Assembly: GCA_002396205.1 (NCBI GenBank)
Contig: DGXB01000023.1
Span: 1-17,796 of the forward strand
Direction: 5' to 3'
DNA length: 17,796 nt
Source of the DNA: Bacteroidales bacterium UBA4243
GTDB taxonomy: Bacteria; Bacteroidota; Bacteroidia; Bacteroidales; F082
Each line of letters opens with the position of its first letter. Within the stretch, counting starts at the first letter, position 1. Shown in pieces: positions 1-6,639 of the stretch. The translations under genes and the position numbers were made by a program. The notes below the pieces were generated by a model. That model had not been told where the DNA came from. It worked only from the letters and a program-made list of their open reading frames with translations, and did not search any database.

Positions 1-1
1 G

Positions 2-487
2 CAGGAAGGCACCTATCCCCTGCCCGAAGCCCAGTTGGACCGCTTCATGTTCAATCTCATGCTCGACTATCCTTCGTATGAAGAAGAAATAGACATCGTG
101 AAGAACACCACCGTAGGCAGCGCGACCGAGGTGAATGCCGTGCTTTCGCCCGAGGAAATCCTCTATTTCCAGCAGTTGGTGCGCCGTGTGCCCGTGCCCG
201 ACAATGTGTATGAATACGCTGTGAACTTAGTCGCCAAAACGCGTCCTCACACGGAGAAAGCCCATGACTGGGCCAACCGTTATCTCAGCTGGGGTGCCGG
301 TCCACGTGCCTCACAATACCTTATTATTGGAGCGAAAGCCAACGCATTGTTGACAGGCAAATACTCGCCCGACATCGAAGACGTGCAGCGCGTAGCCATC
401 CCGATTCTGCGCCACCGCCTCATCCGCAACTACACGGCTGAGGCGGAAGGCATCAGCATTGAAAACATCATTGATACGTTGAAATAA
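2..487 (+). CDS. MoxR-family AAA+ ATPase, C-terminal part (5' end outside window)
   Basis: The frame is open from the first bases of the window, so the gene starts upstream; 161 codons plus TAA are visible. The first visible residues read QEGTYPLPEAQLDRFMF, the region after Walker B that is characteristic of MoxR-type AAA_3 ATPases (the arginine-finger segment). They are followed by the helical AAA lid domain with the sensor-2 type motif GPRASQ near the middle. MoxR ATPases act as chaperones that help insert cofactors into, or mature, partner proteins, often VWA-domain proteins encoded next to them; the partners would lie outside this window. The gene converges on the LUD protein gene and ends at a strong hairpin. 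Family assignment is firm; the substrate cannot be told from this fragment. Confidence 0.93.
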   Translation, partial: QEGTYPLPEAQLDRFMFNLMLDYPSYEEEIDIVKNTTVGSATEVNAVLSPEEILYFQQLVRRVPVPDNVYEYAVNLVAKTRPHTEKAHDWANRYLSWGAGPRASQYLIIGAKANALLTGKYSPDIEDVQRVAIPILRHRLIRNYTAEAEGISIENIIDTLK

Positions 488-495
488 ACGATTGC

Positions 496-554
496 CTAAA
501 AAACCGACCGTCTATAGATTCCCGTGGGAATGACATAGACGGTCGGTTTTTTAG
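496..554. terminator. Bidirectional intrinsic terminator between moxR and the LUD gene
   Basis: A perfect 20-bp inverted repeat (496-515 with 535-554) has an A-run on its left edge and a T-run on its right edge, so it works as a hairpin plus U-tract on both strands. The 19-nt loop contains a second small palindrome (518-531, ATTCCC/GGGAAT). It lies 8 nt after the moxR stop codon and 2 nt beyond the end of the LUD gene, as expected for a terminator shared by convergent genes. Confidence 0.93.
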
Positions 555-556
555 TA

Positions 557-1231
557 TTATTCCTCATCAACCAAAAACACCGCCACCTGACGGATGCCGT
601 TGGCGCCGATGACAAGCGTCTGCTCAATGTCGGTGCTGCGGCTCGGTCCCGTGATGATGGTCAGCTGTGAAGGTCTGTCCTTGGCGTATTTTTTCTTCAC
701 GGTCTGGAATGCCGTGCGCATCCCGGGGACGATTTGTTCGGTGGTGGCATATACCAACAGGATGTCGGGCAAGGCATAAGCCTCGCGCGTCAGCGTCATG
801 GCATCGGAAAGCACGATGCTACCCGTTTGGGCAACGAGGCATTCGCAACCCGTCAGGCTAACAAGTTTCTGCTTGGGTTCGCGCTCCTTGCTTTCTGTAT
901 AAGGGATGCCGTATTTCGTCAGAAGTTGCTGCATTTCAGGGCTGGTGCACCACAGCGGTTCCCAGCCGTTTTCGGGTGCCAACTGTTTGAGACACTCGGC
1001 AAACTCGGCCTCGCTCTCCAAATAGATGAAGATGCCCCCATGGTCCTTGAAGTTCTGCACGAAGGTGATGGCGGTGCCGTCTTCCTCCTTGATGGGCACC
1101 CACGTCTCGGTGCGTTGGTCGATGTCCTTAAACAAAGCCTCCTGCCGCTCGATAAGGGCATTGCGCACCTTAGCGAGCATCTGCTCCTTGAAGGTGGCAT
1201 CCTTGTTTTCTCCTTTGTTGTCCCAAGCCAT
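557..1231 (-). CDS. LUD-domain (LutC/YkgG-type) protein
   Basis: 224 aa, close to the usual length of stand-alone LutC/YkgG proteins. Family signatures are TGCECLVAQTGS at about residues 127-138 and ITGPSRSTDIE at about 193-203, followed by the typical C-terminus ending in VFLVDEE. LutC belongs to the LutABC L-lactate oxidation complex, but no LutA or LutB (iron-sulfur subunits) is encoded here, so lactate use is only a family-level suggestion. The ATG lies 5 nt after the ftsH stop, so it is almost certainly the last gene of the rsfS-ftsH operon. From memory, a LUD protein downstream of ftsH is a recurrent arrangement in Bacteroidales, often followed by cdsA; here transcription ends at the hairpin instead. 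Soluble and cytoplasmic, with no signal peptide. Confidence 0.88.
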   Translation of the reverse strand: MAWDNKGENKDATFKEQMLAKVRNALIERQEALFKDIDQRTETWVPIKEEDGTAITFVQNFKDHGGIFIYLESEAEFAECLKQLAPENGWEPLWCTSPEMQQLLTKYGIPYTESKEREPKQKLVSLTGCECLVAQTGSIVLSDAMTLTREAYALPDILLVYATTEQIVPGMRTAFQTVKKKYAKDRPSQLTIITGPSRSTDIEQTLVIGANGIRQVAVFLVDEE

Positions 1232-1236
1232 GATGA

Positions 1237-3264
1237 TTATGCGTTTTCAGGTTGGTTTTCAACGTTATGCTCGGCGGCTTTCAGCGCGGCATCCTTCAGT
1301 TTCTCCTCTTCCGAGTTGTTCCACGGACGCTTGCCGAAGATGCGTTCCAAGTCCTCGCCGAAGATGACCTCCTCGTCGATGAGCTTATTGGCCAACTGCG
1401 ACAAGCCCTCGCGATGGTCGGTAAGAATCTGGATGGCCTCCTGATAGGCTTTCTCGATGATTTTGCTCACCTCCTTGTCGATGGTCTCGGCGGTCTTTTC
1501 ACTATAGGGTTTGGTGAAACTATAATCCTGCTGACCCGTTGAGTCATAATAACTGATATTTCCGATTTCGTCGTCCAAACCATAGTAGGTCACCATGGCG
1601 AAGGCCTGCTTGGTCACCTTTTCAAGATCGGAAAGGGCTCCCGTTGAGATTTGGCCAAACACCACCTGCTCGGCGGCGCGACCACCCAAGGTGGCGATCA
1701 TCTCATGGTACATCTGTTCCTTGGTTGTGATTTGGCGCTCCTCAGGCAGATACCAGGCCGCACCGAGCGAGTTGCCACGCGGCACGATGGTCACCTTGAC
1801 CAACGGATGCGCATATTGCAGCAGCCAGCTCGTCGTGGCGTGACCCGCCTCGTGGAAGGCAATGACTTTCTTCTCCTCTGGAGTGATGATCTTGTTCTTC
1901 TTTTCGAGACCACCAATGATGCGGTCGACAGCATCGAGGAAGTCCTGTTTGCCAATCAAGTCCTTGCCCTTGCGAGCGGCCATCAGAGCGGCTTCGTTGC
2001 AAACATTGGCAATGTCGGCACCTGAGAAGCCTGGGGTTTGCTTGGCCAAGAAATCCTTGTCGACATCGTTATCGAGCTTCAAGTTGCGCATGTGGACTTC
2101 GAAAATCTCCTTACGGCCCACAACATCAGGCAACTCGACGTAGATCTGTCGGTCGAAACGGCCTGCACGGAGCAAGGCCTTGTCCAAAATGTCGGCGCGG
2201 TTGGTCGCGGCCAACACGATGACACCCGAATTGGTGCCGAAGCCGTCCATCTCGGTAAGCAGCTGGTTCAGTGTGCTTTCGCGCTCGTCGTTGCCACCCG
2301 TGATGGCACTCTTGCCACGAGCGCGACCGATGGCATCAATCTCGTCGATGAAGATGATGCATGGTGCCTTCGACTTGGCGTTGTTGAACAAATCGCGGAC
2401 GCGAGAGGCACCCACACCGACAAACATCTCCACGAAATCGGAACCCGAAAGGCTGAAGAAAGGCACGTTGGCTTCACCAGCCACCGACTTGGCCAACAAG
2501 GTCTTACCAGTTCCAGGAGGGCCTACCAGCAGCACGCCCTTTGGGATTTTACCGCCCAATTTGGTATATTTCTCCGGATTCTTCAGGAAGTCGACGACCT
2601 CCATAATCTCCACTTTGGCTTCTTCGAGACCTGCCACGTCCTTGAATGTCACATTGACAGAACTGCTGTTTTTGTCATACAGTTGGGCCCGCGACTTGCC
2701 GATATTGAAAATCGAGCCTCCCCCACCCATGCTGCGACCCATGCCGCGCATCAGGATGATATAGAACACGATGAGCAGGCCAAAAGGCACCACCCATGAC
2801 AAAATGTCCGACATCCAATTGTTGCGCCTTACATTGTTGATATACACAGGTTTGTCAATGCCTTGTTGGGTCTCTTCAACCATCTCCTCAAAACGGTCGA
2901 GCGAGCCAATCTTATAGGTATAGTTGGGACGCAACGAGGAGCCTCCAACCCTCGGAGCTTCGGGAAAATGCTTGATAAGGCCTTTATCGTTAAGATAAAT
3001 CTCAGCATCTTCCTTGTTGACCAAGTCGATTTTTGCAACCTCTTGGTTCTTAAGCATTTCCTTCAACTCCCCTTGATTGATTTCCTCCTTTTCAACCGTG
3101 TCTTTCCCGCCGATAAACTGCAAACCAATCAGCGCGGCGAACAAAATGGCATAGATCCACATGAAGTTGAATCTTCTCTTGCCATTGGGGTTTTGCTGTG
3201 GCTGCTGGGGTTGACCAGGCTGGTTCGGGACATTGCCTTTCCCGTTAGTCTGTTTTTCTTCCAT
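1237..3264 (-). CDS. ftsH: ATP-dependent zinc metalloprotease FtsH
   Basis: 675 aa. FtsH is a membrane-anchored hexameric AAA+ protease that degrades misassembled membrane proteins and some regulators. Visible in order: a Gln/Pro/Asn-rich N-terminal tail (about residues 5-28), a first membrane helix (about 33-52), an extracytoplasmic domain, a second membrane helix (about 152-172) followed by a Gly-rich MGRSMGGGGS stretch, Walker A GPPGTGKT (248-255), Walker B IIFIDEID, the second region of homology ending near RAGRFDRQ, the zinc-binding HEAGH (471-475) and the third zinc ligand D546 in LSDLEK. All key residues are present, so the enzyme should be active. The C-terminal tail is charged and Asn/Glu-rich. 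It is the middle gene of the operon, 25 nt after rsfS and 5 nt before the LUD gene. Confidence 0.98.
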   Translation of the reverse strand: MEEKQTNGKGNVPNQPGQPQQPQQNPNGKRRFNFMWIYAILFAALIGLQFIGGKDTVEKEEINQGELKEMLKNQEVAKIDLVNKEDAEIYLNDKGLIKHFPEAPRVGGSSLRPNYTYKIGSLDRFEEMVEETQQGIDKPVYINNVRRNNWMSDILSWVVPFGLLIVFYIILMRGMGRSMGGGGSIFNIGKSRAQLYDKNSSSVNVTFKDVAGLEEAKVEIMEVVDFLKNPEKYTKLGGKIPKGVLLVGPPGTGKTLLAKSVAGEANVPFFSLSGSDFVEMFVGVGASRVRDLFNNAKSKAPCIIFIDEIDAIGRARGKSAITGGNDERESTLNQLLTEMDGFGTNSGVIVLAATNRADILDKALLRAGRFDRQIYVELPDVVGRKEIFEVHMRNLKLDNDVDKDFLAKQTPGFSGADIANVCNEAALMAARKGKDLIGKQDFLDAVDRIIGGLEKKNKIITPEEKKVIAFHEAGHATTSWLLQYAHPLVKVTIVPRGNSLGAAWYLPEERQITTKEQMYHEMIATLGGRAAEQVVFGQISTGALSDLEKVTKQAFAMVTYYGLDDEIGNISYYDSTGQQDYSFTKPYSEKTAETIDKEVSKIIEKAYQEAIQILTDHREGLSQLANKLIDEEVIFGEDLERIFGKRPWNNSEEEKLKDAALKAAEHNVENQPENA

Positions 3265-3289
3265 TTGTAAAATAATGATTTTGAAATAT

Positions 3290-3667
3290 TTACTCCTCTG
3301 ATGCCTTCACGATTCTTTCGGCATCAGCCCAAAGCTCTTCCAATTTATAGTAGCCCCGAGCCGATTCGAGGAACACGTGAACGACCACGTCCACGAAATC
3401 TATCAAAATCCATTCCGTATTGTCGCGTCCCTCCACATGGTAGGGTTTGGCGTGCGTCTTCTCGAACACCAATTCTTCCACCTTGTCGGCGATGGCGTCG
3501 ACTTGCGTCTTCGACGGCGCATGGCAAATGACGAAATAGTCCGTCACTGCGGTGGTGATTTCCCTCAGGTCGAGGGTGACGATTTCCTTGCCTTTCACGG
3601 CTTCCATGGCCTCAACGGTGGCGGCCACAATCTCTTCAACGTTATCGTTCTGATGTCTGATTCTCAT
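3290..3667 (-). CDS. rsfS: Ribosomal silencing factor RsfS (YbeB/iojap family)
   Basis: 125 aa, the normal length for the family. RsfS binds ribosomal protein L14 on the 50S subunit and blocks joining with 30S, which lowers translation in starvation or stationary phase. Family features seen are the VTDYFVICHAPSKTQVDAIAD region (about residues 41-61) and the C-terminal HVEGRDNTEWILIDFVDVVVHVF region, followed by YYKLEELWADA. It is the first gene of the operon with ftsH, an arrangement I recall as common in Bacteroidota. The chosen ATG lies about 20 nt after a TAnnTTTG promoter element on the same strand and gives full-length similarity. It is divergent from kdsC. Confidence 0.95.
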   Translation of the reverse strand: MRIRHQNDNVEEIVAATVEAMEAVKGKEIVTLDLREITTAVTDYFVICHAPSKTQVDAIADKVEELVFEKTHAKPYHVEGRDNTEWILIDFVDVVVHVFLESARGYYKLEELWADAERIVKASEE

Positions 3668-3686
3668 AATTGCATAAAATAGGGTG

Positions 3687-3694
3687 CAAATTTA
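3687..3694 (-). promoter_or_regulatory. Candidate -7 element of the rsfS-ftsH-LUD operon
   Basis: On the minus strand these bases read TAAATTTG, an exact match to the Bacteroidota -7 consensus TAnnTTTG, 19 nt before the rsfS ATG. A -33 TTTG at ideal spacing is not evident: CTTG lies 16 nt upstream and TTTG 30 nt upstream. A 14-bp palindrome, ACGCATTTTTGCGT (3694-3707), abuts the element and could be a regulatory site or chance. Confidence 0.5.
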
Positions 3695-3735
3695 CGCATT
3701 TTTGCGTTATCAAGCGGCATTTGGCAAAAAAACCG

Positions 3736-3743
3736 TACTTTTG
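3736..3743 (+). promoter_or_regulatory. Candidate -7 element for kdsC, close to the start codon
   Basis: TACTTTTG matches TAnnTTTG exactly. It ends only 4 nt before the ATG at 3748, so transcription would begin at or next to that ATG, implying a leaderless or nearly leaderless message, or use of the ATG at 3766. A TTTG lies at 3720-3723, but the 12-nt gap is shorter than the usual 19 or so, which weakens the call. Confidence 0.4.
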
Positions 3744-3747
3744 GCGC

Positions 3748-4284
3748 ATGAAAAACGAACCTGTTATGGACGAAAACGACATCTTCACCCCCATTTCCAC
3801 CTTCATTTTCGATTTCGACGGTGTCATGACCGACGGCACTGTCTTCTGCGACTTCGAGGGCCACCCCTTGCGTGCCTCCAACGTGAAAGACGGCTACGCG
3901 ATTCAATTGGCCTCGAAATTGGGCTATAACGTGGCGGTCATTTCGGGCGCGGTTTGCCCTTCGACAGTTGTCCGCATGAACAGCCTCGGCGTGACCGACG
4001 TGTTCACGGGAATCCCCGACAAAGTATTGAAACTCAACGAATACATGCAAGAAAAGGGCTTGAAGCCCGAGGAAATCATGTTTATGGGCGACGACATCCC
4101 CGACCTCAATGTGATGAAAATGGTAGGCTTGCCAGCCTGCCCTGCCGATGCCGTGCCTGAGGTGCGGGCCATCAGCAAATTTGTCAGTGAAAAACCAGGC
4201 GGCAAAGGCGCGGTGCGCGACGTCATCGAGAGGACGCTGAAGGTACAAGGCAAGTGGATGACGGCTGAGGCTTATGCATGGTAA
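3748..4284 (+). CDS. kdsC: HAD phosphatase, KdsC-type (3-deoxy-D-manno-octulosonate 8-phosphate phosphatase)
   Basis: 178 aa from this start, the size of the cap-less C0 HAD phosphatases of the KdsC family. The role is removal of phosphate from Kdo-8-P to give Kdo, the inner-core sugar of lipopolysaccharide, in the cytoplasm. Visible motifs: FDFDGVMTDG with nucleophile D22 and acid/base D24, VISG for motif II, and MGDDIPD with Mg-binding D115/D116 (motif IV). The arginine that follows ISG in enterobacterial KdsC is Ala here, so a related sugar-acid phosphate (for example KDN-9-P) cannot be excluded. An in-frame ATG at 3670 adds 26 residues that overlap the promoter region and look non-coding. 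ATG 3748 is preferred; 3766 is the alternative. The gene stands alone between rsfS (divergent) and pbpC (convergent). Confidence 0.85.
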   Translation: MKNEPVMDENDIFTPISTFIFDFDGVMTDGTVFCDFEGHPLRASNVKDGYAIQLASKLGYNVAVISGAVCPSTVVRMNSLGVTDVFTGIPDKVLKLNEYMQEKGLKPEEIMFMGDDIPDLNVMKMVGLPACPADAVPEVRAISKFVSEKPGGKGAVRDVIERTLKVQGKWMTAEAYAW

Positions 4285-4287
4285 ACG

Positions 4288-4313
4288 CGGTGCTTCGACA
4301 AGCTCAGCAACCG
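4288..4313. repeat. Short palindromic intergenic element between kdsC and pbpC
   Basis: The 29-bp gap between these convergent genes is almost entirely filled by a 26-bp element whose ends are imperfect complements (CGGTGCT at the left, AGCAACCG at the right) with a small GCTT/AAGC hairpin inside. Its core, TTCGACAAGCTCAG, resembles a palindromic sequence I recall as dispersed in many Bacteroidota genomes. It ends exactly at the pbpC stop codon and may act as a transcription terminator for both genes, although there is no U-tract. No second copy was found in this window. Confidence 0.55.
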
Positions 4314-6623
4314 CTATTGCACTACAATCCTTCGATTCAACTCCACCCCGTCCTCATCGACGCAACGGAGACGATAGGTGCCTTTCTCCACGTCGATGGG
4401 CATCTGGTGGTTGAGGCGCGTTTGGCCCAAGAATTCATCGTTCAAAGTCCAGTAAATCGTCTTTTGCGGGTTGCGGTGGGCAATCTCGAAGACCACCTGC
4501 TGACGGTCGCCACGGATGCCGATGGGGATGCTCACCTTGGCGTCACTTTTGGGATAGACGAAAGCCATCACCTCGTCGGGATGGGCTGTGCCACAGCCTG
4601 GATAGAAGGCCGGCTGAGGGCGGAACAACGGCGAGTGCTTCTTGTAGAACCACTCCATCACAGGCGGCAACACATAATACACCTCGTAGCACTTCTGGTC
4701 GACGGGATAGCAGTCGGGGCGCACCTGAAACTGTCGCGACGCATCCAAGAACACCTTTTTATGATAAGGGCACACGCCCGTCTGGTTCTCCACGTTGACA
4801 ACACGGATTTTCTTGGTCTGCGAGCAATACTCGCCTTTCGGATAGCCCGACTCGGCGCACACCTCAACCTCGATGCTCTCCGAAGTGTTGGCAGGATAGC
4901 GATAACTGTCGTTGAGCTTGCCCACCACGTCAAACAAGATGGGAGCCGCCACGCCCACACCCGTCAGGCCCGGACGACCTTCGCCGTCGGAGTTGCCCAC
5001 CCATACGCCTACGACATAACGGTCGGTGAGGCCCACCGCCCAAGCGTCCTTGAAGCCGAAACTGGTGCCCGTCTTCCAAGCCACCTGCGCCGACGAGGAG
5101 AAGCCCCCCCACCCTATCTGGCTCGTGGGACGTGTCAGGCCTTTCATCACATTGAACGTCTCGGCGATGGCCTCGGCGGAGAAGGGCGACTCTTTCTCAT
5201 CCATCTCCTCATTATAGTTTTCGTTCACGTGCACCGCCAACTTGCGTCCCATCTTGGCGTAGGCGTTGGTGATGTCGAACAGCGACGCCTCTCCCCCACC
5301 AACGATGAGCGACAAGCCGTAGTGTTCGGCATCGAAGACAATGCCTTTCAGCGGCAGCTGTTTCAAAAGGCTGTGGAAACGTTGCTGGCCGTATTCGCGC
5401 AAAAGGTGAACAAAAGGCGCATTCAGCGAGTTTTGCAACGCCTTGTCGGCAGGCACTGCGCCCCAATACTCGCCACTATAGTTCTTCGGTGTGAAGCCCG
5501 AAAGGCTCATCGGCACGTCGGGCAAGACCATCTGCGGGAGCAATGTCCCTTCGTCAAGCATGGCCGCGAAGAGGAAGGGTTTGAGGATGCTGCCCGTGGA
5601 GCGTTGCGCCTTCACCATGTCGACCATGGCAGCATCGGAGGCATTTTTGTTATTGCCCACGTATGCAACGATTTCATCATTCAGGTAATCAACCACATAC
5701 ACGGCCGCATTGTCGATGTTGTTCATCACGTTCACCTCGTGCTGGCGATCCATGACGTCGGTCACCGCAATTTGCAAGTTGTAGTCGATGGTGGAGGCGA
5801 TTTGCTGGCCGTGGTGCTGCTTGTCTTGGTCGCTGAGGTAATGATAGGCCAACATAGGCATGTCGTAAGGCCGATTGGGGATGTCCTCCATTATGGCCAA
5901 TTCCGCGTCTTCTTCCGAAAGTTTAGGTACGTTGAAGCGTTTGGGAATGAAGGTCTTGGAATTTGGCAAACGCTGTAACAACTCATTTCTTTTTTGTTCC
6001 AATCTGTCGCGTGAGCGGCCTGGGTGAATCAGCGCCGGCGAATTGGGCAGCACCGCGAGGGTGGCCGCCTCGCCCCACGAGAGGTTGTCGGGCGTGGTGT
6101 GGAAATAGCGCCACGCCGCCGCGTCGATGCCCACCACATTGCCCCCGAAAGGCGCGTTGGCGGCATACATGTTGAGGATGGACCTTTTGGAATAGCGCAG
6201 TTCGAGTCGCATGGCCAGAATCACCTCCCACAGCTTTTCGGCGTAGGTTCGTGGCGGGTTGTCGCGCGACATGCGCACCACCTGCATCGAGAGGGTGCTG
6301 CCGCCGCGCACCACCTCGCCGGCCTTCACATTGTCGACAAACGCCTTGACGAACGACACGGGGTTGAAGCCCGGATGGAAGAAGAACCAGCGGTCCTCGT
6401 ACTCAAGGAGGCAGGCGACGTACTTCGGGGAATAGCGGTCCGAGGCGGGGAAACGCCACTGTCCGTCGTCGGCAATCTTCGCGCCGAGCAGTTCGCCGTT
6501 CCTCGCCGTCAGCACCGTCGAGTAAGGCTTCTCGAAGCGCGGCACGGGGACGCACAAAAAGGCAATGAAAAGACCTGCAAGGGTCAACAGAACAATTCTC
6601 CATTTTCTTGCAGGTCTTTTCAT
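4314..6623 (-). CDS. pbpC: Penicillin-binding protein 1C (bifunctional transglycosylase/transpeptidase)
   Basis: 769 aa. A class A PBP acting on the outer face of the inner membrane to polymerise and cross-link peptidoglycan. One N-terminal membrane helix (about residues 9-26) is followed by the GT51 domain with EDRWF (catalytic Glu at 76) and RGGSTLSMQ (106-114). The transpeptidase domain follows with SILK (nucleophile S345, K348), SLN (399-401) and KTGTS (517-521). The last 90 or so residues fit the BiPBP_C domain that marks the 1C subtype. All catalytic motifs are intact; the GT51 motif reads HPGFNP where HxGvD is common. It lies 16 nt downstream of the alpha-2-macroglobulin gene, so the two are co-transcribed. 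The start ATG is the first base of a perfect 17-bp inverted repeat (see 6565-6623). Confidence 0.95.
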   Translation of the reverse strand: MKRPARKWRIVLLTLAGLFIAFLCVPVPRFEKPYSTVLTARNGELLGAKIADDGQWRFPASDRYSPKYVACLLEYEDRWFFFHPGFNPVSFVKAFVDNVKAGEVVRGGSTLSMQVVRMSRDNPPRTYAEKLWEVILAMRLELRYSKRSILNMYAANAPFGGNVVGIDAAAWRYFHTTPDNLSWGEAATLAVLPNSPALIHPGRSRDRLEQKRNELLQRLPNSKTFIPKRFNVPKLSEEDAELAIMEDIPNRPYDMPMLAYHYLSDQDKQHHGQQIASTIDYNLQIAVTDVMDRQHEVNVMNNIDNAAVYVVDYLNDEIVAYVGNNKNASDAAMVDMVKAQRSTGSILKPFLFAAMLDEGTLLPQMVLPDVPMSLSGFTPKNYSGEYWGAVPADKALQNSLNAPFVHLLREYGQQRFHSLLKQLPLKGIVFDAEHYGLSLIVGGGEASLFDITNAYAKMGRKLAVHVNENYNEEMDEKESPFSAEAIAETFNVMKGLTRPTSQIGWGGFSSSAQVAWKTGTSFGFKDAWAVGLTDRYVVGVWVGNSDGEGRPGLTGVGVAAPILFDVVGKLNDSYRYPANTSESIEVEVCAESGYPKGEYCSQTKKIRVVNVENQTGVCPYHKKVFLDASRQFQVRPDCYPVDQKCYEVYYVLPPVMEWFYKKHSPLFRPQPAFYPGCGTAHPDEVMAFVYPKSDAKVSIPIGIRGDRQQVVFEIAHRNPQKTIYWTLNDEFLGQTRLNHQMPIDVEKGTYRLRCVDEDGVELNRRIVVQ
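6565..6623 (-). promoter_or_regulatory. Perfect 17-bp inverted repeat enclosing the pbpC start codon
   Basis: On the minus strand ATGAAAAGACCTGCAAG (6623-6607), the first bases of pbpC, is exactly complementary to CTTGCAGGTCTTTTCAT (6581-6565), 25 nt further into the gene. In the mRNA this gives an uninterrupted 17-bp stem with a 25-nt loop whose 5' edge is the AUG itself. Both arms are coding: MKRPAR and LAGLF of the membrane helix. The A2M stop codon is 16 nt upstream, so a ribosome finishing A2M could open the stem, which suggests translational coupling. The pairing is seen directly; the regulatory role is inference. Confidence 0.7.
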
Positions 6624-6639
6624 GACTAAAATCTTTTCT

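Noticed and set aside
3670..3747. N-terminal extension of kdsC from ATG 3670
   Set aside because: The extra 26 residues overlap the divergent promoter elements and have no match to the family; KdsC proteins begin a few residues before the DFDG motif.
4278..5978. Plus-strand open frame of 566 codons opposite pbpC
   Set aside because: Antisense shadow of a gene with all class A PBP motifs. His/Val-rich sequence with no domain, and its start overlaps the kdsC end.
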